63,268 bases of DNA from Thioalkalivibrio sulfidiphilus (GTDB taxonomy: Bacteria; Pseudomonadota; Gammaproteobacteria; Ectothiorhodospirales; Ectothiorhodospiraceae), in the NCBI RefSeq assembly GCF_000377945.1, contig NZ_KB898940.1:1-63268 (forward strand). The letters are read 5' to 3'. This document shows, in pieces, positions 33,618 to 42,615 of the stretch; within the stretch, counting starts at the first letter, position 1; every line of letters begins with the position of its first letter. The notes beneath the pieces were generated by a model. The model made no database searches and was not told the DNA's origin. It saw only the letters and a list, made by a program, of their open reading frames with translations. A program made the position numbers and the translations under genes.

Positions 33618-33640
33618 CATAGGGCGGGCCAAGCCCGCCT
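33618..33640. repeat. CATAGGGCGGGC hairpin copy
   Basis: AGGGCGGGCC and GCCCGCCT arms with CAT ahead; the right arm lacks the TATG end. Lies in the 369-nt gap between 33332 and 33702, where I see no gene. Confidence 0.6.
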
Positions 33641-33665
33641 GGACGGGGCGGGAGGCCGCAAATAT

Positions 33666-33697
33666 CACGCCCGGGCTTCCAGGGAAGCCCGGGCGTG
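33666..33697 (-). terminator. Terminator after the CBS-domain gene
   Basis: CACGCCCGGGCTTCC and its complement form a 15-bp stem with a 2-nt loop, 5 nt after the minus-strand stop; only a weak T-rich tail (ATATTT) follows. Confidence 0.75.
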
Positions 33698-33701
33698 TCG
33701 C

Positions 33702-34304
33702 TCAATATTCCTTGGCGAGCGCGGCCTGGATTTCGGCGAAGGTCTTGGCCACTTCGAAAGTCTGCACCGACAGGCCGAGCTGGCGGCCGATCTGCGTGGC
33801 GGAAAAGATGCCGCAGATGCGGGTCTTGCCGGTGGCCTGGTCCGTTGACGCCACCAGGGCATGCTGACGGCCCTGGTCCTTGAGCGTTGCCACGATGTCG
33901 CGCACTTCCGCGCGCACCACGTCCCGCATGTCGATCAGGTCAATGGATTCGCGCGGGATCATGAGATCGCGCACCTGCAGGTCCTCGAATCGGCCGCCAC
34001 GCTCATGCACCATCTGGATCGGCCGCTCGCCCTGGGTGTCGCGGGCGGTGATCAGGCCGATCACCTGCCCCTCCGGGTCCACGACCAGCAGCAGGCGCAC
34101 GCCGCGGGCGATCATGGTCTGATTGGCCTCGACCAGGGAGGCCCCGGGACGGATGGTGCTCGCACTGACGTTGCGCAGACTGGTCATCACCTGAATGGCA
34201 GGTGACGTCGCGACGACGCGCTCCTGGATACCGGGCTCCACGTAACCCAGGTTAGCGGGCGCCTTGAAGGAGGGCAGGGGCTTGCGGGGGGTTTCTGCGG
34301 TCAT
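33702..34304 (-). CDS. CBS-domain pair protein
   Basis: Stand-alone 200-residue protein with two CBS domains, which usually bind adenine nucleotides and act as energy or redox sensors. First CBS: VSASTIRPGASLVEANQTMI and LLLVVDPEGQVIGLITARDT. Second: LMIPRESIDLIDMRDVV and ALVASTDQATGKTRICGIFS. The N-terminal 45 residues are specific. Neighbours are a phosphoesterase and, across a gap, soeABC; a link to AMP/APS-dependent sulfur metabolism is speculation. Confidence 0.85.
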   Translation of the reverse strand: MTAETPRKPLPSFKAPANLGYVEPGIQERVVATSPAIQVMTSLRNVSASTIRPGASLVEANQTMIARGVRLLLVVDPEGQVIGLITARDTQGERPIQMVHERGGRFEDLQVRDLMIPRESIDLIDMRDVVRAEVRDIVATLKDQGRQHALVASTDQATGKTRICGIFSATQIGRQLGLSVQTFEVAKTFAEIQAALAKEY

Positions 34305-34368
34305 TCTGAGACGATCCTCGATTAACGGTTGGTGCAGGTCGGGCCGGATTCACCGGCCGTGGTGAGAC

Positions 34369-34884
34369 TCAGTCAGGGGTTTGGCGCAATTCGAATTTCA
34401 TGGTCTCCAGGTCACCCAAAATCCACGTGGCCTCGGGCGCGCCCAACCCCGCGACCGTGCCCGGGTTGATCAGCCAGGTCTGGCTGTCGCGCACCGTCGA
34501 CTGCTGGCGGATCTCGGGTTCGTGGCTGTGGCCACAGCAGACCAGGTCGAAGTCACCGGTACAGGCCATGGCATGACCGTAATGGGGGTAGTGGGTCACA
34601 AAGATCCTGCGGCCCGCGACGGTGATGTCCGCATCCAGTCCGTGGTAGATGAACATGCCCTTGGAGTTGTGGGCGATGCGTGCAATGGCCACCGGGTCAC
34701 CCAGATTGTTCCCGTGCACCGCGTGAATGGGCACCCCCAGGGCCAGGGACGCCCTGATCGTGTTCCCGCCGATCAGGTCTCCGCAGTGGATGACCAGGGC
34801 GGCCCCCTCGGCGATGGCCGCCTCGATGGCCCGGGCCAGCATCGGGCCCCGATCATGGCTGTCAGAGACTATACATATCTTCAT
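34369..34884 (-). CDS. YfcE/MJ0936-type metallophosphoesterase
   Basis: Predicted metal-dependent phosphodiesterase. 171 residues with all family motifs: SDSHD (Asp8, His10), HCGDL (Asp36), HGNN (Asn59), THYPHYGH and CCGHSHEP, then NPGTVAG. Soluble, complete. It starts 65 nt before the CBS gene on the same strand and may share its transcript. The physiological substrate is unknown. Confidence 0.88.
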   Translation of the reverse strand: MKICIVSDSHDRGPMLARAIEAAIAEGAALVIHCGDLIGGNTIRASLALGVPIHAVHGNNLGDPVAIARIAHNSKGMFIYHGLDADITVAGRRIFVTHYPHYGHAMACTGDFDLVCCGHSHEPEIRQQSTVRDSQTWLINPGTVAGLGAPEATWILGDLETMKFELRQTPD

Positions 34885-35061
34885 TGCGCACTATTCCTGA
34901 GCTTGCAGTCCGGGCGACACTCCGTCGCGCTCGCATTGTCGGGGCTTTCCGTGCCCGCTAATACATCGATAAAAAGTTACAACTTGCCAATGCCCGGGCG
35001 CGCTAGTCAGAATGATAAAGGAACATTCTAATTATCTAATCCCCGTAAGGGAAAAACCGAC

Positions 35062-37971
35062 ATGCAAGCAAAAACCCCCAGGCCCACCTCAGACCCGACC
35101 CTGTCCGAGACCAAGAACCCCGCGCAGGAGATCAAGAAGACCACCTGCTACATGTGCGCGTGCCGCTGCGGCATCCGTGTGCACCTGCGTGACGGCGAGC
35201 TCCGCTACATCGACGGTAACCCGGATCACCCCATCAACAAAGGGGTAATCTGCGCCAAGGGTTCCTCGGGCATCATGAAGCAGTACTCGCCCGCCCGACT
35301 GACCCAGCCCCTCAAGCGCAAGGAAGGCACCGAGCGCGGCGATGCGCAGTTCGAGCCCATCTCGTGGGAAGAAGCATTCTCTACTCTAGCCGAACGCCTT
35401 GGCAAGCTTCGCAAGACCGACCCCAAGAAGTTCGCCCTGTTCACCGGACGCGACCAGATGCAGGCCATGACCGGCCTGTTCGCCAAGCAGTTCGGCACCC
35501 CCAACTACGCGGCCCACGGCGGTTTCTGCTCCGTGAACATGGCCGCGGGCATGATCTACACCATCGGCGGCTCCTTCTGGGAGTTCGGCGGTCCGGACCT
35601 GGAGCGCTCCAAGCTGTTCATCATGCTGGGCACCGCCGAGGACCACCACTCCAACCCCATGAAGGTGGAGCTGTCCAAGTTCAAGCGCAACGGCGGTCGC
35701 TTCATCTCCATCAACCCGGTGCGCACCGGCTACTCCGCCATCGCCGACGAGTGGGTGCCCATTCGTCCGGGCACCGACGGCGCCCTGCTGCTGGCCATCA
35801 TCAACGAGATCATCGCCCAGGGTCTGTATGACCGGGAATTCCTGGTGCGCTACACCAACGCCGGCCAGCTCATCAACGTCGATGAGGCCAGCAACGAGTT
35901 CGGCATGTTCCACCGCACCGAGGTGCCGGAGGAGGAAGGCTGCTACGAGCCCCAGAACAAGCTGTGGTGGGACCGTAACAGCAACCGGGCCGTGGTCACC
36001 CACACCCCCGGCACCGACCCCTACCTGCTGGGCGAATTCAAGCTGGACGACGGCACCCCCACCAAACCCTCCTTCCAGCTCCTGAAGGAGCGGGTCGAGG
36101 GCTATACCCCCGAGTGGGCCGCCAACATCACCGGCATCCCGGCCGAGACCATCCGCCGCCTGGCCCACGAGATGGGCGTCACCGCCCGTGACCAGAAGAT
36201 CGAGCTGCCCATCGCCTGGACAGATTCCTGGGGTGTGGAGCACGAGTCCGTCACCGGCAACCCGGTGTCCTTCCATGCCATGCGCGGGCTTGCGGCCCAT
36301 TCCAACGGTTTCCACACCATCCGCGCCCTGTCCATCCTGATGACCCTGCTCGGCACCATCGACCGCCCGGGCGGCTTCCGCCACAAGGCCCCCTTCCCGC
36401 GTCCGATCCCGCCCTGCGCCCGGCCGCCCAAGGGCCCGGAGGCGGTCAAGCCCAACACGCCACTGGACGGCATGCCGCTCGGCTGGCCCGCCGATCCGGA
36501 CGACCTGTTCGTGGACGACAAGGGCAACCCGGTGCGCATCGACAAGGCCTTCTCCTGGGAGTACCCGCTCTCGGTGCACGGCCTGATGCACAACGTGATC
36601 ACCAATGCCTGGCGCGGCGACCCCTACCCCATCGACACGCTGATGATCTTCATGGCCAACATGGCCTGGAACTCGACCATGAACACGGTCGAGGTGCGCA
36701 AGATGCTCAACGACAAGGATGATAACGGCGAGTACAAGATCCCGTTCCTGGTGGTGGCCGATGCCTTCCAGTCGGAGATGACCGCGTTCGCAGACCTGAT
36801 CCTGCCGGACACCACGTACCTGGAACGCCACGACGTGATGTCCATGCTGGACCGGCCGATCTCCGAGTTCGACGGCCCGGTGGACTCCGTGCGCATCCCG
36901 GTGGTGCCGCCCAAGGGCGAGTGCAAGCCCTTCCAGGAGGTGCTCATCGAGCTGGGCACCCGCCTCGGCCTGCCCGCCTTCGTCACCAAGGACGGCAAGC
37001 GCAAGTACCGCGACTACCCGGACTTCATCGTCAACTACGAGACCGAGCCGGGCTCCGGTATCGGCTTCCTGGCGGGCTGGCGCGGCAAGGGCGGCGAGAA
37101 GTCCATGCGCGGCGAGCCCAACCCCAACCAGTGGGAGATGTACGCCAAGAACAACTGCGTGTTCCACTACGTGCTGCCCAAGAGTTACCAGTACATGCGC
37201 AACTGGAACAAGGGCTACCTGGACTGGTCGCAGCGCAACCGCATCACCCGCTACGCGGAGCCGATCCTCATCCACATCTACTCCGAGGTGCTGATGCGCT
37301 TCCGCGCCGCCGCCCAGGGCAAGGGCCTGTCGCGCAAGCCGCCGGAGCACTTGAGGGAGCGCGTGGAGACCTTCTTCGATCCGCTGCCGTTCTACTACGA
37401 GCCCCTGGAGGCCCAGGTCACCAACAAGCAGACCTACCCGCTGGCGGCCGTCACCCAGCGGCCCATGGCCATGTACCACTCCTGGGATTCCCAGAACGCC
37501 TGGCTGCGCCAAATCCACACTCACAACGTGCTGTTCGTCAACGCCAAGACGGCGCTGGCCCAGGGCATCCAGGACGATGACTGGGTGTGGGTGGAGAGCC
37601 AGTGGGGCAAGGTGCGCTGCATCGCCAAGCACTCCAACGCCGTGGAGCCCGGCACCGTGTGGACCTGGAACGCCATCGGCAAGGCCGCGGGCGCGTGGAA
37701 CCTGACCCCTCGGGCCAACGAGTCCCAGAAGGGTTTCCTGCTCAACCACGTAATCACCGAGGAACTGCCCACCGATTACGGCACCACCTCCAACTCGGAC
37801 CCCCTCACCGGCCAGGCCGGCTGGTACGACGTGCGCGTGCGCATCTACAAGGCCGCCGAGGGCGAGCCCCAGGTGACCGCACCCCAGTTCAAACCCATGC
37901 AACCCTACCCCGGCCAGTCCACGGCCCAGCGCGTGTGGGCTTACTTTGCGAACAAGGGACTCAAGAAATGA
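35062..37971 (+). CDS. soeA: Sulfite dehydrogenase (quinone) molybdopterin subunit SoeA
   Basis: Catalytic subunit of the cytoplasmic SoeABC complex that oxidises sulfite to sulfate. 969 residues of the complex iron-sulfur molybdoenzyme family: [4Fe-4S] site Cys29-x2-Cys32-x3-Cys36-x27-Cys64, molybdopterin domains with SKLFIMLGTAEDHHSNPMK and the C-terminal domain (QIHTHNVLFVNAKTALAQGI). There is no twin-arginine signal, which fits the cytoplasmic Soe type and argues against polysulfide or thiosulfate reductases. Overlaps soeB. Assignment as Soe rests on context and overall match; the substrate is not proven by sequence. Confidence 0.86.
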   Translation: MQAKTPRPTSDPTLSETKNPAQEIKKTTCYMCACRCGIRVHLRDGELRYIDGNPDHPINKGVICAKGSSGIMKQYSPARLTQPLKRKEGTERGDAQFEPISWEEAFSTLAERLGKLRKTDPKKFALFTGRDQMQAMTGLFAKQFGTPNYAAHGGFCSVNMAAGMIYTIGGSFWEFGGPDLERSKLFIMLGTAEDHHSNPMKVELSKFKRNGGRFISINPVRTGYSAIADEWVPIRPGTDGALLLAIINEIIAQGLYDREFLVRYTNAGQLINVDEASNEFGMFHRTEVPEEEGCYEPQNKLWWDRNSNRAVVTHTPGTDPYLLGEFKLDDGTPTKPSFQLLKERVEGYTPEWAANITGIPAETIRRLAHEMGVTARDQKIELPIAWTDSWGVEHESVTGNPVSFHAMRGLAAHSNGFHTIRALSILMTLLGTIDRPGGFRHKAPFPRPIPPCARPPKGPEAVKPNTPLDGMPLGWPADPDDLFVDDKGNPVRIDKAFSWEYPLSVHGLMHNVITNAWRGDPYPIDTLMIFMANMAWNSTMNTVEVRKMLNDKDDNGEYKIPFLVVADAFQSEMTAFADLILPDTTYLERHDVMSMLDRPISEFDGPVDSVRIPVVPPKGECKPFQEVLIELGTRLGLPAFVTKDGKRKYRDYPDFIVNYETEPGSGIGFLAGWRGKGGEKSMRGEPNPNQWEMYAKNNCVFHYVLPKSYQYMRNWNKGYLDWSQRNRITRYAEPILIHIYSEVLMRFRAAAQGKGLSRKPPEHLRERVETFFDPLPFYYEPLEAQVTNKQTYPLAAVTQRPMAMYHSWDSQNAWLRQIHTHNVLFVNAKTALAQGIQDDDWVWVESQWGKVRCIAKHSNAVEPGTVWTWNAIGKAAGAWNLTPRANESQKGFLLNHVITEELPTDYGTTSNSDPLTGQAGWYDVRVRIYKAAEGEPQVTAPQFKPMQPYPGQSTAQRVWAYFANKGLKK

Positions 37972-38699
37972 CACAGCTCGCTCTAGTGATCGATCTCAAC
38001 GTGTGCGTGGGCTGCCACGCCTGCGTGACCAGCTGCAAGGAGTGGAACACCTCCGGCGGCGCCGGTCCGCTGGTGGACCAGCGTCCCTACGACGAAGACC
38101 CCACGGGCACATTCTTCAACCGGGTGCAGACCTTCGAGGTGGGGGAATTCCCCAACACCGAGACGGTGCACTTTCCCAAGTCCTGCCTGCACTGCGAGGA
38201 GCCGCCCTGCGTGCCCGTGTGCCCCACCGGCGCCTCCTACAAGCGCCCCGAGGACGGCATCGTGCTGGTGGACTACGACAAGTGCATCGGCTGCAAGTAC
38301 TGCTCCTGGGCCTGCCCCTACGGCGTGCGCGAGATCGACGAATCCCGCAAGGAGATGACCAAGTGCACCCTGTGCGTGGACCGCATCCACAACCCGACCT
38401 TCGAGGAAGCGGATCGTCTGCCCGCCTGCGTCAAGGCCTGCCCCACCAACGCGCGGCTCTACGGCGACATCCATGACCCGAATTCCGTGGTCTCCGTGGC
38501 GATCCGCGAGGCGGGCGGTTACCAGCTGATGCCCGAGTGGGGCACCAAGCCGGCCAACCACTACCTGCCCCGGCGCAAGACCCGGATCACCATCCGCGAG
38601 GAAGAACTCGAGCGCAGCGACAACCCGCTCAAGATCGACTCCAAGCTGCCCCGCCCGGGCCGCGACGAGCCCTCCCTCGACGACGTCACCAGCTGGTAA
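37968..38699 (+). CDS. soeB: SoeB, iron-sulfur subunit of sulfite dehydrogenase
   Basis: Four-cluster ferredoxin-type electron-transfer subunit of the DmsB/NrfC kind. 243 residues with cysteine motifs CVGCHACVTSC, CLHCEEPPCVPVCP, CIGCKYCSWACP and CTLCVDR...CVKACP. It begins with ATGA overlapping the soeA stop and ends 23 nt before soeC. A cytoplasmic partner of SoeA and SoeC. Confidence 0.93.
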   Translation: MTQLALVIDLNVCVGCHACVTSCKEWNTSGGAGPLVDQRPYDEDPTGTFFNRVQTFEVGEFPNTETVHFPKSCLHCEEPPCVPVCPTGASYKRPEDGIVLVDYDKCIGCKYCSWACPYGVREIDESRKEMTKCTLCVDRIHNPTFEEADRLPACVKACPTNARLYGDIHDPNSVVSVAIREAGGYQLMPEWGTKPANHYLPRRKTRITIREEELERSDNPLKIDSKLPRPGRDEPSLDDVTSW

Positions 38700-38722
38700 C
38701 GGAAACTACGGACGAACGCATC

Positions 38723-39706
38723 ATGCATCCCGCATTCTCAGTCATCTTTCTCACCACCCTCATCGGCGCCGGCCAGGGCCTGTTCATCGCCCTGTCCCTC
38801 GTCGAGAGCTACGCCGCCCTGCGGCTCCTGCCGGAACACGGCGGCCACTACTACGCCACGGGTGCCGGCATCTCGCTGGTACTCCTGGTGCTGGGCCTGT
38901 TCGCCTCGTTCTTCCACCTGGGCCACCCGGAGCGTGCCTGGCGCGCCGCGGCCCAGTGGCGCACCTCCTGGCTGTCCCGTGAGGTGATCGTGCTGCCGGC
39001 GCTCATGGGCATCGTGTTCCTGTACGGCGTGATCCACCTGATCGGCATCAACCCGGTGCTGTTCACCCTGCCCGGCAACGTAGCCGTGCCGCTGTCCCTG
39101 TTGCTGGCCCTGATCGGCGCGCTGGTCGCCATCGCGCTGTATGTCACCACCGCCATGATCTACGCCTGCCTGCGCTTCCTGCAGGAGTGGCATTCGCCGC
39201 TGACCGTGGCCAACTACACGCTGCTCGGGCTCGCCTCCGGCTTTACCCTGGCCGCCGCCCAGGCCGCCTTCATGGCGGTGGAGCTGGTGCACTTCCTGTC
39301 CGTGGGCGCGGTGGTGCTCACGGTGCTGGCCTTCTTCAGCCGCGTCGCCTCCCTGATCCGCAACGCGCGCCTCAAGCCCAAGTCCACCCTGCAGACCGCC
39401 ACGGGCATCAAGCACCCCAACATCGTGCAGAAGTCCCAGGGCTTCATGGGCGGCTCCTTCAACACCCGGGAGTTCTTCCACGGCATGTCGGAGATGTTCG
39501 TCAAGTCGGTGAAGTGGATCTTCCTGATCGGCGTGTTCCCGATCCCCCTGATCCTGCTGCTCACCGCGATCTTCAGTCGCGGCGACGTCTCCACCCTGCT
39601 GGCCACCGCCTTCGTGATCCAGTACCTGGGTCTGGTGGCGGAGCGCTGGTTCTTCTTTGCCCAGGCGCGGCATCCGCAGAATCTCTACTATCAGTCGGTG
39701 GCGTGA
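38723..39706 (+). CDS. soeC: SoeC, membrane subunit of sulfite dehydrogenase
   Basis: DmsC-type integral membrane anchor that passes electrons to quinone. 327 residues with about eight membrane helices, starting MHPAFSVIFLTTLIGAGQGL; the loops carry FFHLGHPERAWRAAAQWRTS and SWLSREVIVLPAL, which are typical of the DmsC family. ATG 38723 has GGACGAACG nearby but no strong ribosome site. The stop lies 25 nt before a strong terminator, so soeABC is a complete three-gene unit. Confidence 0.92.
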   Translation: MHPAFSVIFLTTLIGAGQGLFIALSLVESYAALRLLPEHGGHYYATGAGISLVLLVLGLFASFFHLGHPERAWRAAAQWRTSWLSREVIVLPALMGIVFLYGVIHLIGINPVLFTLPGNVAVPLSLLLALIGALVAIALYVTTAMIYACLRFLQEWHSPLTVANYTLLGLASGFTLAAAQAAFMAVELVHFLSVGAVVLTVLAFFSRVASLIRNARLKPKSTLQTATGIKHPNIVQKSQGFMGGSFNTREFFHGMSEMFVKSVKWIFLIGVFPIPLILLLTAIFSRGDVSTLLATAFVIQYLGLVAERWFFFAQARHPQNLYYQSVA

Positions 39707-39731
39707 TGCGTACCGATTAACCTGTGGAGTG

Positions 39732-39761
39732 AAGAAAAGGGCCGTAAGGCCCTTTTCTTTT
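39732..39761 (+). terminator. Intrinsic terminator after soeC
   Basis: GAAAAGGGCC (39734-39743), GTAA loop, GGCCCTTTTC (39748-39757), then TTTT. Confidence 0.9.
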
Positions 39762-39818
39762 GCATGACAGGATGATGTGGGGCGCCTTTTGCGGCGGCTT
39801 GCTTGATGGCGACGGCGT

Positions 39819-39840
39819 GGCGGGCACGGCCCGCCCTATG
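39819..39840. repeat. GGCGGGC/GCCCGCCCTATG hairpin copy
   Basis: GGCGGGC (39819-39825) pairs with GCCCGCC (39829-39835), followed by CTATG; third copy of the family seen at 30198 and 33618. The surrounding 39762-40034 shows no gene. Confidence 0.6.
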
Positions 39841-40034
39841 GATTGACGTGCTTCACCGGCCCATAGGGCGACCCGTGGCCGCCGGACCCGTGCTTCGCTC
39901 GGTTTTGCTGCCCAGCCGATCGGGTGGAAGCATGGGTCGTGGTGGGTGATTGAAGCGGAATTCGAAGTCAAAGGCTTTCGATCCGCTTTGCAATCGGATT
40001 GAGTCAGTTGCTCATGACAAAGTCAAAGTCGGAG

Positions 40035-40079
40035 TCAAAGGCTTCCGATCCCCGTTGCACGGGGATCGGAAGCCTTTGA
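40035..40079. repeat. 45-bp hairpin element, 21-bp perfect stem
   Basis: TCAAAGGCTTCCGATCCCCG plus T (40035-40055), TGC loop, exact complement (40059-40079), followed by TTTT. A degenerate copy precedes it (39965-40003) and a half copy lies at 79-99. It may act as a terminator for the minus-strand gene whose stop is at 40117. Confidence 0.85.
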
Positions 40080-40116
40080 TTTTGGCTGGATCAAAAGCCA
40101 GCCAGCTTTATTAAGA

Positions 40117-41283
40117 CTACTCCGCCCCCCAATACGCCGTCGCAACCCCATCCCCCAGATCCGCCTCGATCAACCGTCGGCGCACCGCCAGCAGATGCTC
40201 GATGAGCCTCGGCTCAAAGCGCTCATAGGCCTCGGCGTCGGGCACGCGCTTGACCACCACGCCCAAGAGCTCCGTGATGGCATTGCCGATGGAGTTCTGG
40301 CTGATGGTCACGATCAGCTTGCCGTCGTCGTTGCGGTAGATGATCTGCTTGAAGGCCGGCTGCCAACGGATGGCGTGGGCATAGCGGGCGTCGGTGATGC
40401 AGCGGTCGCGCACCTTCTTGGCGGTGCGCAGGAAGTCGTTGTTGAACAGCAGCACCTCCTCCACCGCCTCCGGAAAGTACACCCCCTCGGGCATGGGTGC
40501 GCCGCGGGTGGAGACCTGGCTGAAGAAGGTCCGGTAGAAATCCAGGAAACCCTGCAGGATCGCGTCGTATTCCTTCCAGAAACGCACCTCTTTCAGGGCA
40601 TCGGCACCGCCCTGGATCTCCCAGCTGGGCAGACCCTGAGGATAGCCGGTGAGCTCGATGCGGGCATCCTCGTCGGCGGCGGGCTTCAGGATCTTCAAGT
40701 CCAGGGCCCTAGTGAAAAAGGCCCGGTAGACGTCTCGCATGTAGGCCTGGAACAGGCTGTGCTGGCCGCCGTCGGTGAGGTTCGGGTTCTTCGGGTCGGC
40801 CAGGGGGGCATCGCGCAGCTCCGCCATGGGGAAGACGATGAAATGGTTGTGCAGCATGCGGATGCTGGGCACGCCGGGTGCGGTCAACGGCCAGGTGGCG
40901 TCCAGGCTCGCCTCACCGGCCAGAATCAGGGCCTCGGCCGGGTCCGGATACTGCTCCAGCATGTAGTCGATGAGGATGCCGTTCATGCGGTTCCAAACAT
41001 GACGCACCGGCTCCGGCACCTGGGTGCGGCGCACCGGGCGGGCCAGGGGGTCCAGGATGACCTTGGAGGTGTTGTAGATGATGGAGGTGTCGAAGGTGTT
41101 GCTGTGGCCCAGGGCCTTTCGGTAAAGCAACAGGTTCTCGGGGTTGACCAGCAGGCCGTTGTTGAGGGCGAGATCCGCCAGGTTTTCGGTGCTGTTAAAG
41201 AACTCATTGGGCTTCATGCCCTCGGGGACTTCCAGGGGGATGGGGCGGAAGGGGGTGACGATCTCGCGGGGGCCCGATGGCAT
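40117..41283 (-). CDS. Hypothetical protein (388 aa), divergent from moaA
   Basis: Not recognised. Soluble, no signal peptide. It starts MPSGPREIVTPFRPIPLEVP, has PRPVRRTQVPEPVRHVWNRM in the middle, LHNHFIVFPMAEL (a His-rich segment loosely like HIT/GalT-type folds), and a C-terminal RWQPAFKQIIYRNDDGKLIV then ISQNSIGNAITELLG. The frame is open upstream to 41607, but ATG 41283 has GAGG 8 nt before it and avoids the moaA start. A link to molybdenum cofactor work is suggested only by the shared gap. Confidence 0.68.
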   Translation of the reverse strand: MPSGPREIVTPFRPIPLEVPEGMKPNEFFNSTENLADLALNNGLLVNPENLLLYRKALGHSNTFDTSIIYNTSKVILDPLARPVRRTQVPEPVRHVWNRMNGILIDYMLEQYPDPAEALILAGEASLDATWPLTAPGVPSIRMLHNHFIVFPMAELRDAPLADPKNPNLTDGGQHSLFQAYMRDVYRAFFTRALDLKILKPAADEDARIELTGYPQGLPSWEIQGGADALKEVRFWKEYDAILQGFLDFYRTFFSQVSTRGAPMPEGVYFPEAVEEVLLFNNDFLRTAKKVRDRCITDARYAHAIRWQPAFKQIIYRNDDGKLIVTISQNSIGNAITELLGVVVKRVPDAEAYERFEPRLIEHLLAVRRRLIEADLGDGVATAYWGAE

Positions 41284-41548
41284 AAAATCGACCTCGAATG
41301 CATCTAACCTGGAACGATTCGCGGCACACCAGCGGCATTCCGGTCTGGGTCTTGCCAGGAAAGGCAGCGCAAGCCACTGATACCTATGCTGGTTTTCCTG
41401 CCGCTGGGGAATAACCACGGTCTTTATACCATGGAATTCCGGGTCGGGGTTGTCGTAAGCTGGCGCCCAGACGGCCGCGTAAGACGGTCGAATGCCGGGA
41501 TCGGCACATATAAGCATATAAGCACGGGCAGGCTGGAGGGCAAGGCAC

Positions 41549-42532
41549 ATGGCACAACTGACAGATCGCTTCGGCAGACACATCGAATACGTGCGCCTTT
41601 CGGTCACGGACCAGTGCGACCTGCGCTGCTTCTACTGCATGCCCAAGGGCTTCAAGGACTTCGAGGAGCCGGAGCACTGGTTGAGCTTCGACGAGATTGC
41701 CCGGGTCATGGGCGCCTTCGGTCAGCTGGGCGTGCAGCGGGTGCGTATCACCGGCGGTGAGCCCCTGGTGCGCAAGGACATCCCGGATCTGGTCTCGCGC
41801 CTGGCCGCCCTGCCCGGCATCAACGACATTTCGCTGTCCACCAACGCCACCCGCATGGCCAAGCATGCCCAGGCCCTCAAGGATGCCGGCGTGGCGCGCA
41901 TCAACGTAAGCCTCGATTCCCTCAAGCCCGAGGTCTTCAAGCAGGTCACCGGCGGCAAGCTGGAGAAGGTGCTGGACGGCCTGATGGCCGCCAAGGCCGC
42001 CGGCTTCTCCCCCATCAAGATCAACATGGTCGCCATGAAGGGGGTCAACGACGGCGAGTTCGAGGACATGGTGGAGTTCTGCCTGGAGCACGGTTTCACC
42101 CTGCGCTTCATCGAGACCATGCCCATGGGCGACACCGGCCGTCACGCCAGCGCGGATCACTACGTCAACCTGCAGGACGTGAAGGCGCGCCTCGCCGAGC
42201 GCTTCGAGCTGGTGCCCGGCGTGATGCCCGGTGGCGGCCCCGCCCGCTACATGCAGGTGGCCGGCACGGATCTCAAGATCGGCTTCATCACCCCCATCTC
42301 CCAGCACTTCTGCGAGACCTGCAACCGGGTGCGCCTGTCCGTGGACGGCACCATCTACACCTGCCTGGGCCAGGAGCACAACCTGGCGCTGCGCCCCCTG
42401 CTGCGCGCCGGCTGCAGCGATTCGGAACTGCTGGAGGCCATCCAGCGCGCCGTGGACCTCAAGCCCGAGCGCCACGAGTTCAAGGACGAGCCCGGCAAGG
42501 TCATGCGCTTCATGTCGATGACGGGCGGTTGA
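41549..42532 (+). CDS. moaA: GTP 3',8-cyclase (molybdenum cofactor biosynthesis MoaA)
   Basis: Radical-SAM enzyme that starts molybdopterin synthesis from GTP. 327 residues: CDLRCFYC (Cys23, Cys27, Cys30) radical-SAM cluster, RITGGEPLVRKDIP, STNATRMAKHAQ, RFIETMPMGDTGRH, C-terminal cluster CETCNRVRLSVDGTIYTC and the conserved Gly-Gly end. It supplies the cofactor for SoeA. Convergent with the Omp85-like gene across a 30-bp inverted repeat. Confidence 0.96.
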   Translation: MAQLTDRFGRHIEYVRLSVTDQCDLRCFYCMPKGFKDFEEPEHWLSFDEIARVMGAFGQLGVQRVRITGGEPLVRKDIPDLVSRLAALPGINDISLSTNATRMAKHAQALKDAGVARINVSLDSLKPEVFKQVTGGKLEKVLDGLMAAKAAGFSPIKINMVAMKGVNDGEFEDMVEFCLEHGFTLRFIETMPMGDTGRHASADHYVNLQDVKARLAERFELVPGVMPGGGPARYMQVAGTDLKIGFITPISQHFCETCNRVRLSVDGTIYTCLGQEHNLALRPLLRAGCSDSELLEAIQRAVDLKPERHEFKDEPGKVMRFMSMTGG

Positions 42533-42537
42533 AGGGC

Positions 42538-42615
42538 AGTGGCAAGTCTCAAGTGGCTAGTGGCAAGAGAAAGCCTTTGACCTTCCTTGCCACTAGCCAC
42601 TTGAGACTTGCCACT
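42538..42615. repeat. 30-bp perfect inverted repeat between moaA and the Omp85-like gene
   Basis: AGTGGCAAGTCTCAAGTGGC and ten further bases (42538-42567) reappear exactly as the complement at 42586-42615, around an 18-nt centre. Right arm overlaps the first base of the Omp85-like stop codon (TTA at 42615-42617). Shares CTAGTGGC/GCCACTAG units with the array at 10705. Confidence 0.92.

Noticed and set aside
35386-37974. 862-codon minus-strand open frame opposite soeA
   Set aside because: Mirror of the codon bias of soeA; no start signals or recognisable motifs.
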